NCBI GenBank assembly: GCA_025345505.1
Contig: JANVCC010000010.1
Location: 40,710,660 to 40,774,659, forward strand
DNA: 64,000 nt
Direction of reading: 5' to 3'
DNA from: Todiramphus chloris collaris
Lineage: Eukaryota; Chordata; Aves; Coraciiformes; Alcedinidae
Part shown: one piece after another, positions 37,960-48,800 of the stretch
How positions within the stretch are numbered: position 1 is the stretch's first letter
How the letters are laid out: each line of letters opens with the position of its first letter
The notes under the pieces: model-generated
Seen by the model: only the letters and a program-made list of their open reading frames with translations
Databases searched by the model: none
What the model was told of the DNA's origin: nothing
Made by a program: the position numbers and the translations under genes

Positions 37960-39862
37960 AAACAAACATTTATGGGGCTGTCCAGGTAAATGATACAGGT
38001 AATGGCAGGACCATAGTTAATGTGGCCTGGAACTCACTGTGCTCCACAAATCACAGCTCAAAGGTTTGTGCCTAAGTGTGAAAAAATGGGAATTACTCTA
38101 CACTTGAAAACTGGGTATTGTTGGTTTAACAGAAATATGATCAAGTAAGTAATAGAAAAGGCACAGATAATGAAGTGTTCAGTGTGAACTAATTATGTTA
38201 TAGACAGCAAAGAGTGTAGATAAAACAATTTCATTTGGATCAGTATCCCTTACATGAAGGAGTTTCAAATGGGATAAAGCCAAGATAAAGATTTTAATGT
38301 AGAGTGTGATATCTTTAAAGATGTTAGAGAGAAAAATACTTCTGAAATGTGGATCATTATGAAAGATCAGTCCCTATTTACAAATTTGAGAACAAATGTT
38401 TCTAACAAAAGTAGAGCCCACTTTTTTTCAGAAATGAGAGCAGCATTTTTTCATGTCAGTGCCACTGCACTGGCAAGAAGAGGGGTTTTTTTTATATTTG
38501 ATTTTGATAAGTTGTGAAGACATTATAGGAGAACTGTTATCAGAAAAGATCCTTGGCTAATGTGGTCACACATTGATGCCGTTTAAAATAAGTGTGTATT
38601 TATAGCAGCTCTCAGTTTTAAAATAGTAAATTCTGAGGAATTAAGGAAGCTTCCTAGCAAGATCAGCTAGACTTGAGATTTGAAGAACTTGGATACTTTA
38701 AGTCAAAAATGCAAAAGGATTTTGAACTTTTACGCCCAAAAGAAGAGTAAGAAAGCTTTATGTCTTAACTGGATAATTTGATATTTCAGAAGGGATATCT
38801 GAATATGCAGAGAACTTAGAATTGAGTAGGCAGCACTGAAAGTCCATTTTAGAAGTCAGGAACTACTGTGAAAAAGTGAGCTTTCTGAAGTAAAGCTGGG
38901 CTATGCATTTTTCAAGATGTTCTGAGAAATTGTGGTAGGTACTTTAGGCAGGTGAAAAGAGAGAGAAGAAAGGTGGGAGATCATTACACCGTAACATTAA
39001 GATTAAAGGTAGAGTCAGGGTGCCTTCACAACTGAATGAATACTTTGAGTCAGTTTCAGTAAGGATAGAGATTTCAGCAAGGATAGAATATGGGGTCAAA
39101 GGCTAGGTGACTAAATAACTAGAATGAGTGCATCAAATCGAAATTACTGTATCTAGGAGTCAAGGAGGACTGTATTCTCAGTAAATGGAATGGAACTTTT
39201 TAGTCATAAGGTATAGGATGGGGAAAAAAAGTCAGGCATATATGAAAACTGCAGGCCAGGAGTTTCACTGTCTAACTAGGGATGCTACTGGATGAACAGA
39301 GAGTAGCAAATGTTTTACAAATATTTAAAGAAAAAATTAATACAAGAAGCTATAAAACTTTACAAAATGCTTTATGGTGTACTTCAGAAGAGAGAATGTA
39401 GAGACACATGAATGATGATAAAAAGTTACATGGATTTACTAAAGGTAGGTCCTACCTTTTTGTCTTGGAAAGACAGTTGTCCCTCTTGTTGACAGAAATA
39501 TAATAGATCACAAAAAATCAGTAATATCCAACTGAGGAAGTATTTATGAAGGTAGAGAAAGTATGAATTGGTACATGATTAGTGATATATGTAAGGAACA
39601 TGCATGAGGAAATCCCAAACTAGGGCTGTAAAGAAGTAACTTGTAGACTTGCTCTAGGATAGGTTTGGGGGTGGATCTTATTTAACAATCTCATTAACAA
39701 CTGCGGCACAACAAGTTTTTTGCCAGCGGCATTTGCAGATCACAGAGTCAAGATGCATCATCTAAGGAAGATCAAAACATCATGAAAGAGTATCTCTGAG
39801 GTCCATGAATAACATTAATTTGGGCAAAAGTTGTAAGTCAGCTTGCTTAGTGACTTTGTATG
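37960..39862 (+). mobile_element. Decayed old LINE (CR1/L3 group), 5' part
   Basis: Heavily mutated LINE coding sequence can be followed through frame changes. Endonuclease-like IVGLTEI is at 38117-38137 (compare VGLTETW of CR1/L3), followed by a stop. LNEYFESVSVRIEI is near 39030-39070, and a NYRPVSL-like block (YENCRPGVSLSN) is near 39250. GFTKGRSYL is at 39432-39458. ILFNNLINN at 39675-39701 and FADH at 39732-39743 lie in the same frame, matching the LLFNIFIND...FADD spacing of a reverse transcriptase. Order and spacing fit a CR1/L3-type ORF2. Decay is much greater than in the CR1 inserted into it. It is interrupted at 39862 by the younger CR1 and resumes at 42207. The 5' limit is uncertain by a few hundred bases. 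Confidence 0.72.
39851..39862. repeat. Target-site duplication, left copy
   Basis: The 12-mer TGACTTTGTATG lies immediately before the first CR1 sequence of the inserted element. An identical 12-mer follows that element's 3' end at 42195-42206. The flanking bases differ on both sides, so the match is exactly 12 bp. Confidence 0.85.
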
Positions 39863-39997
39863 CATTGGTGATAACTTCCTGATGCAAGTGTTGGAAGTGC
39901 CAACGAGGAAGCGAGTACTGCTGGACCTTGTATTAACGAACAAAGAAGGACTGGTAGGGGACGTGAAGGTTGGGGGCAGCCCTGGTGGTAGTTTAGT

Positions 39998-40240
39998 ATG
40001 GTAGAGTTTAGTATCATACAAGGAAGAAGCAAGGCAATAAAGAAGATTGCAACCCTGGACTTGAGGAGAGCTAACTTTGTGCTCTTCAAAGACCTACTTG
40101 GAGGAATCCCTTGGGCTAAAACTCTAGATAGTAAGGGGACCCAAGACAGCTGGTTGATATTCAAATATTACTTCCTCCGGGCTCAAGACAGGTGCATTTC
40201 TCTGAGTAAAAATTCAAGTAGAGGAGGCAGGAGACCATAA
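39998..40240 (+). pseudogene. CR1 ORF2 fragment: linker after endonuclease
   Basis: This open frame of 80 codons covers the region following the SDH end of the endonuclease. It includes KIATLDLRRANFVLFKDLLG and GTQDSWLIFKYYFLRAQDRC, typical of the CR1 linker. The preceding 135 bp (39863-39997) carries the last endonuclease part, PTRKRVLLDLVLTNKEGL and VGDVKVGGSPGG. The frame ends at a stop after GGRRP, where intact copies read a PAW(L/M)S-type sequence, so this is a nonsense change. Reading resumes in another frame. Confidence 0.8.
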
Positions 40241-40373
40241 TGGATGAGCAAAGAGCTGATGAAAAAACTCGTGAAAAAATTAAGTTCATAGCATGTAGAA
40301 AAAGGGACTGGTCTCTTGGGAGAATTACAGGAATGCTGTCACGGTTTGTAGAGATGCAATAAGGAAGGCCCTC

Positions 40374-41000
40374 TTGGAATTAACTCTGACAAAGGAAGTA
40401 ATGGAGAATAAGGAGGTCTTCTTCAAATGTATCAATGGTAAAAGGAAGACTAGGGAAAATCTGGGCCCGCTGCTGAATGATGCAGGAGACCTGGTGACAG
40501 AGGATGCAGAGAAGGCAGAGCTCCTGAATGCCTTCTTTGCTTCACTCTTTACTGTTAAGACCAGCCCTTGGGAATCCCAGACCCTGGAAGTAAGAGTGAA
40601 AGCCTGGAAGGAGGAAGTCTCTCCACTGGTTGATGAGGATGGGGTTAGAAATCACTTGTGTAAACCGAACACACACAAGTCCATGGGCCCTGATGGGCTG
40701 CACCCCCGAGTGCTGAGGGAGCTGGCTGATGTTGCTCTACCACTCTCCATCAATTTTGAAAGATCATGGAGAACAGGGAAGGTGCCTGGGGACTGCAGGA
40801 AAGCCAGTGTCACTCCAGTCTTCAAAACGGGCAAGAAGGAAGACCCTGACAATTACAGACCAGTCAGCCTCACCTCCATCCCTGGAAAGGTAATGCAGCA
40901 TCTTATTCTGGAGATCATATTTCAGCACACGGAAGAAAAGAAGGTTATCAACATTAGCCAACGTGGATGCCCTAAAGGGAAGTCATGTCTGACTATCTGA
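40374..41000 (+). pseudogene. CR1 ORF2 fragment: N-terminal reverse transcriptase
   Basis: The 208-codon frame contains ELTLTKEVMENKEVFFKCIN, LLNAFFASLFT, the conserved RT entry motif [57 protein letters not shown] and PKGKSCLTI. These are RT blocks 0-2 of the CR1 family. A frameshift at the end (near 40995) moves the true reading into another frame, which continues LIAFYDHVTEWVD-PGRAVDV at about 41000-41060. The first methionine is internal; CR1 reading extends upstream. Confidence 0.9.
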
Positions 41001-41427
41001 TAGCCTTCTATGATCATGTGACTGAATGGGTAGATCCAGGGAGAGCAGTGGATGTTGTCTGCCTTGACTTCAGCAAGGCTTTGATACTGTCTCCCATAAC
41101 ATCATCATGGGAAAGCTCAGGAAGTATGGCTTAGAAGAGCAGACAGTGAGATGGGTAGAGAACAGGCTGAACAACAGCGCTCAAAGGGTTGTGATCAGTG
41201 GTGCAGAATCCAGCCGGTGACCTGTAAGTAGTGGTGTTCTCCAGGGGTCAGTTCTGTGTCCAGTCTTATTCAACATCTTCATCAATGACCTGGATGAAGG
41301 GATGGAGTGTACTCTCAGCAAGTTTGCTGATGATACTAAACTGGGAGGAGTGGCTGATACACAAGAAGGCTGTGCTGCCATCCAGTGAGATCCGGACAGA
41401 CGGCAGAGCTGGGTAAAAACAAACCTA
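41001..41427 (+). pseudogene. CR1 RT catalytic region, broken by frameshift and stops
   Basis: This stretch contains DYLIAFYDHVTEWVD, then VVCLDFSKA ending at about 41080. A single T is missing from the TTTGAT that would encode Phe-Asp. The frame therefore shifts exactly at the first catalytic aspartate, and reading resumes in the next frame as DTVSHN-like, then SAQRVVISGAE. In that frame there are stops at 41218-41220 (TGA, before [12 protein letters not shown]) and 41386-41388 (TGA after AAIQ). Between them lies the intact [15 protein letters not shown] box. This segment could not make an active enzyme. Confidence 0.85.
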
Positions 41428-41904
41428 ATGAAGTTCAACAAGGATAAGTGTAGAGTCCTGCACCTGGGGAGGAACAACACCATGTACCAGTACAGGTTAA
41501 GGGTAAACCCACTGGATAGCAGCCCCATGGAGAGGGAGCTTGGAGTACAGGTGGACAGTAAGTTATCCATGGAACAGCAATGTGTCCTTGTGACCAAGCA
41601 GGCCAGTGGTATCCTGGGGTGCATAAAGAAGAGTGTGGCCAGCAGGTTGAGGGAGGTTCTCCACCCCCTCCACTTTGCACTAGTGAGACCACATTTGGAG
41701 TATTATGTCCAGTTCTGGTCTCCCCAGTTCAAGAGGGACAGGGAAATACTAGAGATGGTCCAATGGAGAGCTACAAAGGTGATGAAGGGACTGGAACATC
41801 TCTCTTATGAGGAAAGGCTGAGAGGCCTGGGGCTGTTTATCCTGGAAATGAGAAGACTGAGAGGGGATCTTATTAATGTTTACAAATATCTGAAGGGTGG
41901 GTGA
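41428..41904 (+). pseudogene. CR1 ORF2 fragment: RT thumb and connection
   Basis: The 158-codon frame begins MKFNKDKCRVLHLGRNNTMY, directly continuing the RT palm in the same frame. It goes on through [50 protein letters not shown] and LEHLSYEERLRGLGLFILEM to GDLINVYKYLKGG. All blocks and their order match CR1 ORF2. The stop at 41902-41904 is premature, because the C-terminal tail continues in the same frame from about 41926. Confidence 0.9.
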
Positions 41905-41925
41905 CAAGGGGCCAATCTCTTTTCA

Positions 41926-42153
41926 GTGGTGCCCTGGGATAGGATGAGAGGTAATGGTAGCAAGGTAAAACACAGGAAGTTCCACCTCAATGTGTGGAAA
42001 AACTTCTTCACTGTGAGAGTGACAGAGCACTGGAACAGGCTGCCCAGAGATGCTGTGGAGTCTTCTTCTCTAGAGACTTTCAAGACCTGCCTGTATCTGT
42101 TCCTGTGTGGTCTGCCCTGTGTGTTCCTGTGCTGGCAGGGGGGTTGGACTTGA
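41926..42153 (+). pseudogene. CR1 ORF2 C-terminal tail
   Basis: The frame reads GNGSKVKHRKFHLNVWKNFF then TVRVTEHWNRLPRDAVESSS, the conserved CR1 C-terminus ([18 protein letters not shown]). It is in the same frame as 41428-41904, separated by a stop. The last codons run into the 3' UTR region (GGLDLMISRGPFQ-type sequence in a neighbouring frame). Where the original stop lay is uncertain. Confidence 0.85.
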
Positions 42154-42194
42154 TGATCTCCAGAGGTCCCTTCCAACCCCTACCATTCTATTTA
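42120..42194 (+). other. CR1 3' UTR and terminal motif of the nested element
   Basis: The segment GGGGTTGGACTTGATGATCT, CCAGAGGTCCCTTCCAACCC and CTACCATTCTAT is the conserved CR1 3' end. Only one copy of the terminal 8-base motif is present. The target-site duplication begins at 42195. Confidence 0.88.
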
Positions 42195-42206
42195 TGACTT
42201 TGTATG
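42195..42206. repeat. Target-site duplication, right copy
   Basis: This TGACTTTGTATG is identical to 39851-39862 and lies directly after the 3' terminus of the nested CR1. Confidence 0.85.
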
Positions 42207-42835
42207 GGATGCTTCATCTGAAAATAACAGAAGAGAAAATTATACCTGTTGATCATAAGATGAATATGAGCTCTCAGTGGGATGAAAAGCCAAATGTGAT
42301 CCTAGAGTTGTTGACCAAAGTATGTTCAGGGGAGATAGTGGCATGAAAAGTTCCCTATCTGTGGTGTTGGTAAGGTGTCATCTGCCATATTGTTCTCAGT
42401 TCCGGCTTCCAAAGTACAGAAAAAGGAATATAAACATACTGGAATACAAATAGAGAGTTTCTAGGATGGTCAGGAGAATAGTGGATTTATTTTATGAATT
42501 ATGTGAGAGCTCATCTAGCCAAGTGAATCAGCAGTTGAGAGAGGATATAGTTTCTCATTATGAATGCATTTGTGTATGATGGGAAGTAGCGACCATTAGG
42601 GAAGAAGAAAATGAATGACTGTCACAAGGAAAAAATCCACATAAAATGATCCTGAAAACCATCCGGGATGGAAATAGAAACCATCAGAGCAATGAAGTTA
42701 CGGCACAGCTTTCAAATTCACGTGCTTGGGGATAAATATGGCTTATTTCAAAATGGAGTATGGTAGAAATCTATGAAAGGGATGATGTGTAGTGATTTAC
42801 TGTGATAGCAGAAGACTGAATAGCATGACCTAGGT
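42207..42835 (+). mobile_element. Decayed old LINE (CR1/L3 group), 3' part
   Basis: This continues the older LINE interrupted at 39862. VDHKMNMSSQ is at 42248-42277 (compare VDEKMNMSQQ of CR1/L3) and is followed by KPNVILE (compare KANxILG). YCSQF at 42388-42402 continues as PKYRKRNINILE (compare YCVQFWSPQYKKDIDILE). The distance between the RT active-site remnant (39732) and DHKM is about 174 bp once the younger CR1 and one copy of the duplication are removed. That is slightly less than the spacing in CR1 (about 70 codons). Coding similarity fades after about 42,540. The remainder up to the TAGCATGACCTAGGTCTAAT segment near 42,830 looks like an old LINE 3' region, but this end is uncertain. 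Confidence 0.7.
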
Positions 42836-45800
42836 CTAATATACCATCCTAAGTAAAATGGAAATAGAATGTTGGTTCTCCTAAATCAGTTAGATACACT
42901 TAAAAAACAAACTCTGTTCTTTGCATTTCTTCCAGTAGGATTCTATAGCAACTCATGCAATCCTTTTCTTTATTTTTTTTTTCCCTGCTGCTTCTGTATT
43001 TCTAATTTTAATATTTCAAGCTTCTACCTGAAATATTGAAATGTTCTCAGCTTTTCCATAAAACTATGAAGTTGCTTTCTGTTTCTGTAATCCTACATGT
43101 GTCCATAATCGTGTTTGCTTTTGGAAGTTCTATTTCTTTTGCTTGAGTATTCATAATGTCAGTTGTTATAACTCAAGAACTGGCTTATTGTGAACTCACT
43201 GAAGAGTGGTGTAAATACCAAGAAGAGGATGGAATTACTTCATGTGTGCCCTGGGAGAAAACTGATAATAACAGGATAGAACTAAGCGAAGCAGGAGAGA
43301 TGGATACTAGGAAGCTGAGAATCATAGAGCCATATAAACCTCTGGTGGAAAAATCTCTAACCTAAATGCAGAGAATAAAGATGTAGTTCTGTGGAAATAA
43401 AAATTAACATCATTTGATTTTTCAGTCTAATCTTGATTTTTTTTTTTCCATACTATTCTCTTTCTTTCTCTTATCAATGTATTGTTATGGTATTACAGGG
43501 TACATTTCCACATGGTGAGTGTTCGTAACAATGTAAGCACTAAGAGGACTAAACACAAGTGACTCATAACAAAGTGCAGCGGGAAGAGGGGAATCATAAT
43601 GTAAGGTCATCAGTTAAGCTACAAGCAGGCTTACTGTTTCGACCACCCTGTTGCTGCTGATACATATTTGAGGCATGAGGCCAAGCTATAACTGAAATAG
43701 ATATTTTCCCTTAAAATGTTAGAGTAAATGGGTCCAATAAAAAGTCATTTGTTGGTTCTTTTGCCCCTAAACCTTCATTACTTTTTTTTTATGAGCCATT
43801 ACTGTTGCATTCCAGTGCTACTCTATGCCACTGTACTTTGTTCCTGTCTATGCACTGTCCCATCCTTTCACTCTGCTTTATTTCCCTTCCTGGCCTAATT
43901 CAGAATGAATGGATGAACTTAAGCTTAGTGGATTTTTGCTTTGTATTGATGTGGTTTCTTCTGGCAGCTATTTCCATCTGATTTGAAATATCTTGGCTTC
44001 ATTCTTATTTGGATATTCTGTTTTGGCATGAATATTCTACTATTATACTGGTTAGCTGATTTCCAAATCAAATGGCTTATGAAATAACCCAAGTAAAGAA
44101 CTCTTATAATGCTGAGCTACTTTGTACTGCACAATGACATTTGGAATGAGCATTATTACCATTTCTGGAGACTCATTTGTTTTGGGAGTAATTGTTTTGT
44201 TCACTATAATTATTATAAAGCAAAGTAAAATTATTGGAATTCTGAACATTTTTAACTAAGCATTAAAGAAACTTGTATGGCAACAACTTCAGCTTCCTGG
44301 GGTTATTCTGGTTTGGAGCATAAGCTCTGGTATCTGGATTTCACTGGTATTCCCAATGAGGCCATCTCTGAAGATCCTAGAAATAGTCAGTGCTCTTCCC
44401 ACCTTGGGATGTTATTAATATCTGAGTATTACTACTTCTTAACAATCTAAGGACCAAGCTGAGAATAGCTGGCACTTGCAGTTAGGTTCCATCTTAGCAG
44501 TCATCCAAATCCCAGAAAAAAAAAGAAACTATGGAGTAGACAAGAAAGAGCCCGAACAAAGTTGTGCGGACACGGCACTTGGAGGAAAGGTGCAGGAAAT
44601 AAGAGTGCTGGCCTTTGCGCTCTGGGCTTCTTTGGTGTTACTGCCTGATAAAAGTCTCATGTAAAATGCATGCAGTTTTCACGGAGCTGGGTCTGTCTTC
44701 TCATAGTTGAGTGTCCTTATCATGGGGGCAGGTTTCATTTGATCTGCTCTTCAGCTGATCACACAGTTTTTGTCTGCACAGAAAACATGTGTGAGCTGTA
44801 AGAGCAGAGAGTGCTGTCAGCTGGTACATCTGCTGCTGGCCTAGCAGCTTACGATAGTCCTCTGTGTCACAGGAGATCTGATTGTATTGCTATGCAAACT
44901 AAGTACACGCAGAGCCTAGACCTTCCTACTTCAGGGATGAGTTCTTCAGCTACAGTCATGACCTTATTTGTTTTGAAGGGATCTTTCTGAGCAACTGGAG
45001 TGTAACTCATGTGCTTGTCTGTGTGAACGTTAACAGGAAGGAAGGAAAGGCTGGAAGGAAACTCTTGTCCTTTCACAGGACAGGTACTCTGGAGAATGAG
45101 CAGGCATACACAGGGAAGTATGGTTACTGGGTGGAGAGTTTCCACTCCAGTAAGCAGTCCCTGGAAACCATAGATTACTGTAGGACTAGGTAGGTTTTAG
45201 GTCCCTTAACCATGAGGTAGATCTTAGATTCCACTTCTTGTGCCTACAGCTGGCCTAAGTTGTTACTCTGATTCCTTCCAACCCTACCTCATCCCTGATA
45301 AGATTAGGAAATAATGTCACCCTACACTCTCATGGCTAGTAAACAGAGATATCCTGCCACTAAAATGAATTTTGGCGATTTTCCTGCTAACAAAAGTCAG
45401 AGACTGCCTTGTAGCTTAACTGAAATTTTGAAAATGCATATATGTTTTTTTCCCCTCTCCTTGTCCACAATTTATTAACTAATGCTATACAGCTATTTTA
45501 TGCCTTAAGCATACTCATACTTTGAAGATGAATAAACTATTAGTATCTTTAATGTTAAGTAAATAACTGTGCAGAACGCATCCAGTCTGGCCAACATCTA
45601 ACAAACTGAGGTCTGTATTCCTAAGGGTATCTGGATTTGACACAAAATGAAATCACACTTCTTAAAAAAACCCCACCAACCTATGAATAGCTATTACTGT
45701 AACATTTTGTACAACTTTTAAAAAGCTATTTTGCCCCAAACATGCTGTATTTTAATACTCAAAGCCATTTTGCAGTACCATATGACTTTCTTAAAAAGCA

Positions 45801-48800
45801 CTATGGGATAAGTGCCAGTGAAGGGTGACAATAAAAGTTAAAATGTGACAATTATGATACAATTATTTTGTATGTTTTCATTTTAGCACTATGCTGTTTT
45901 TTAAAAGATGCTGGTTTCATAAAAACATAATTCTTTTTGATGCTCAGTGCTGCAGGTGGTTGTGAGCACATTGACATTTATGTTTTCGTCAGATACTTTT
46001 CTCCTTCATGTTGCTTATGTTTCTCATTCTGTGAAAATGGGAAAAAAATTCTGGCAGAAAATGAAAGGAAATGTGCCCTGAAAGCTTCATCAAGCATGGT
46101 ATTAGTTTAGAAGTCTCAAGTAACATAATCTTTTGGCTGGAAATATGGCATAGAATCAGATGTACTGTTTTATTCTAAAACAGAGCTTGTGTGATTTTTC
46201 TGTAACCTGTTGACTGATACTTTTGTAGATTAGTATACTTGGGGATGGATGCAGGATGGCCACATGTTTCATGAATTGTCACTTGCTTACAACTCTCCAT
46301 ATTTACTGTGTATGACTGCTAGTGAGAGAAGATATAAATACAAGACAGCAACTATCATTTTTGTTGTAATCCAGAACAGTAGGTATCACAACAGAATAAT
46401 TATCAATGTAATTTTTACCACAGTCATCTACAATGAGGCAGGAAAAGAGCAAAAAGATATTAAAGCAGAGGTGCAGCCTTGCTACAGTATTTCCCATGAT
46501 GTAAATACTCACATGTGGCACAATAAATTAAAAAAAAAAAAGTATGGCAAAGATTTATTTTAAAATTAGCATGTCACAACAGCAAGCATGAAGGCAAATG
46601 GCATAAGTTAAAAAAAAAACACCCCACAAACCACCAGCTCCCCCCCATCTTGTGCCAAGACATGTATGAATGTTTTGACACATCATAGGTCTTGAAAGAA
46701 TCCCTGCTTCTCTGTTTAGAGAATATGAATAGGATTATTACACAGCAGCAAAAATAGGAATATTTTAAGAAGTGAAATAAAACTTGTTATTGCGAGGAAA
46801 AGTATTTTTTTTTTAAATGTACCCATTATTGATCAGCTTTGAGATGACATTAATTTTTCATTAATTTTGTTAATATACCTCAGAGTATATCATTAACCAA
46901 TCTCAGAACATATGGTCTGAATATTTTGTATTTGCTGACATGGTTATATTTATTTCAAGTATTTTTGTTAACAGCCATGTGCCAATTCTGCTGAGAATGA
47001 AGACATGAATTATGATAAAGTTCAATCATTCTTCCTGGTGGCCTCAGCTTGTTTACTTCCTGACAATGTACAGTTATGCCAAACAACTTTTGTTTTACAG
47101 GGCCTATTTCAACCCCTATAAAGTAGAATATCAGCAAGAAAATAGTGCAAAGTTTAGGAAGGGAGAATAAAGTTAATGGTGTATTTACAAGACATAAGTG
47201 CAGCTAGAATTTTTAGTGTTTTATAGTACAGCTTTAGAATGCTGGTTTTAATCTCTTTACATTTTGAAACACTTGATTCTTTTCAGTGGTGGTACAAACT
47301 TCTGCATAATATATTTATCTTACTTTTCTTTGTTGCCCCTTCAAGACCCTTTAGAAGTAATTAGAGTTCCCCTGAGTTTCATGGACTTGCTGTTGAAAGC
47401 TGCTGCTTAGAAAATGAAGCCAAATTGTTTAGAAAGAAAAAGATGTCTGCCAGGAACGAAAGTAATTCTCTGTACTATAAACAATGGTAATATTAGTATT
47501 TATATAATTATGAAAGGAATAGAAGGTTTTAGTCCCAGTTTATATGGTCACATCAAAATATTGAAGCTTATAAAAGTGATTTTATAGCGACCTGCATTAT
47601 CATGACCAGATCAAATGTCAAACACTGAATAATTTAGCACTTGCAAAAGAGACAATATTAAAAACAAAAAAAAAATCAGTCTTCTCTTAGGCAATAAATT
47701 CAAAGACAGATAAGGCACAAAGTGTATGCCTGTGGCATTGCTGATTTTCAGAAATTCCACAACTGATTGCATGACCAAGTTATTAAGGGTTAACTACAGA
47801 TGAAGACATTAGGAAGTATGGGAAAACCTGGTTGAAAACATTTAAATATCACATCATAAACCATATTTTGTTCATGTTGTTTGAAAAGTGTGATAATTTG
47901 TTATTTATGTGAGGACTTCAAAGCATGGTAGTCAACAACCTGTAGTCAGATCGGATGAAGTTTTTGTGGTATGACCTTCAGTCTTGTGCTGAGAAATGAT
48001 TCACTGAGAAACATGGTAAGAAATTCACGTGATTTTTCTGCCCGAAAACCAACAGTGTTGTGATTAACAAAATGGTATCTCTTTCTTAAAGGGTTATAAA
48101 AATCTATGAAGATAGCACTTGTCCATTGTGTAGCTCTTGAGAGTTTCAGTGATGCTACTACAGTTTGGGAAGAGTTGGAGGGCAAATTGCTCAGAAATAA
48201 GATATATTTTCCTGCAGATATACTTTCCATTGCTCTTAGATATAAACCAGATGGACTCTCCATAGGAAAGTATTTTGCAACTAATTCTCGGTCTCACCTG
48301 TATGAATGCTATTGTATTTTAGATAATTACTCGTGTTACTACAATTGATATGTGACTGGGTTATAAAGAACTAGAAACCTCTAATTAATGGAATTTATGT
48401 GAGGAGATGCAGGAATTTGATATGACAGTCTGTAACAAACTTTTTGCTGATTATACTAAATAGATAAATATCTTACATATACTTCATATTAATGATGTAT
48501 TACATTAGGTTTTGATTAGACTTAATGAGATTTACTCTATGTCTGCAACAGTGCTCAACTTACAGCAAAAATTACAGAAAGGGAATAAAATGAAAATATT
48601 CTCCTTCAGTTTGGTTGAAATCGCCTTAATTTATATTATTATGCAGCCCATTGAGTTCTTTGAAGAACATCCAAGCTGTTTCCACACTTATTTTTATAGG
48701 GATATGGTTTAAATAAAAGGACTATCAGAACTGTTCTTGTTTTCAGCTACATACATTGTCATTACTGGCAGACTGTCATCCCATTCCTTTGAAATTAGAA

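Larger units (their letters stand above)
39863..42194 (+). mobile_element. CR1 LINE, 5'-truncated, nested in an older LINE
   Basis: This is a 2332-bp CR1 on the plus strand. It starts within the endonuclease (IGDNFL...PTRKRVLLDLVLTNKE) and runs through the linker, reverse transcriptase, C-terminal tail and 3' UTR. It ends in GGTCCCTTCCAACCCCTACC then ATTCTAT. The 5' end is truncated. Perfect 12-bp direct repeats (TGACTTTGTATG) bracket it, and the surrounding DNA on both sides belongs to one older LINE, so this is a later insertion. The coding region has at least two frameshifts and two in-frame stops, so the copy is inactive, though it is clearly better preserved than its host element. Confidence 0.95.

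Noticed and set aside
43305-43370. GAATCATAGAGCCATA as a CR1 terminus
   Set aside because: A single partial 8-mer-like match without the neighbouring conserved UTR.
45255-45290. TTCCTTCCAACCCTACC as another CR1 3' end
   Set aside because: Only one short motif matches; the upstream GGACTAGATGA segment and the terminal 8-base repeat are missing.
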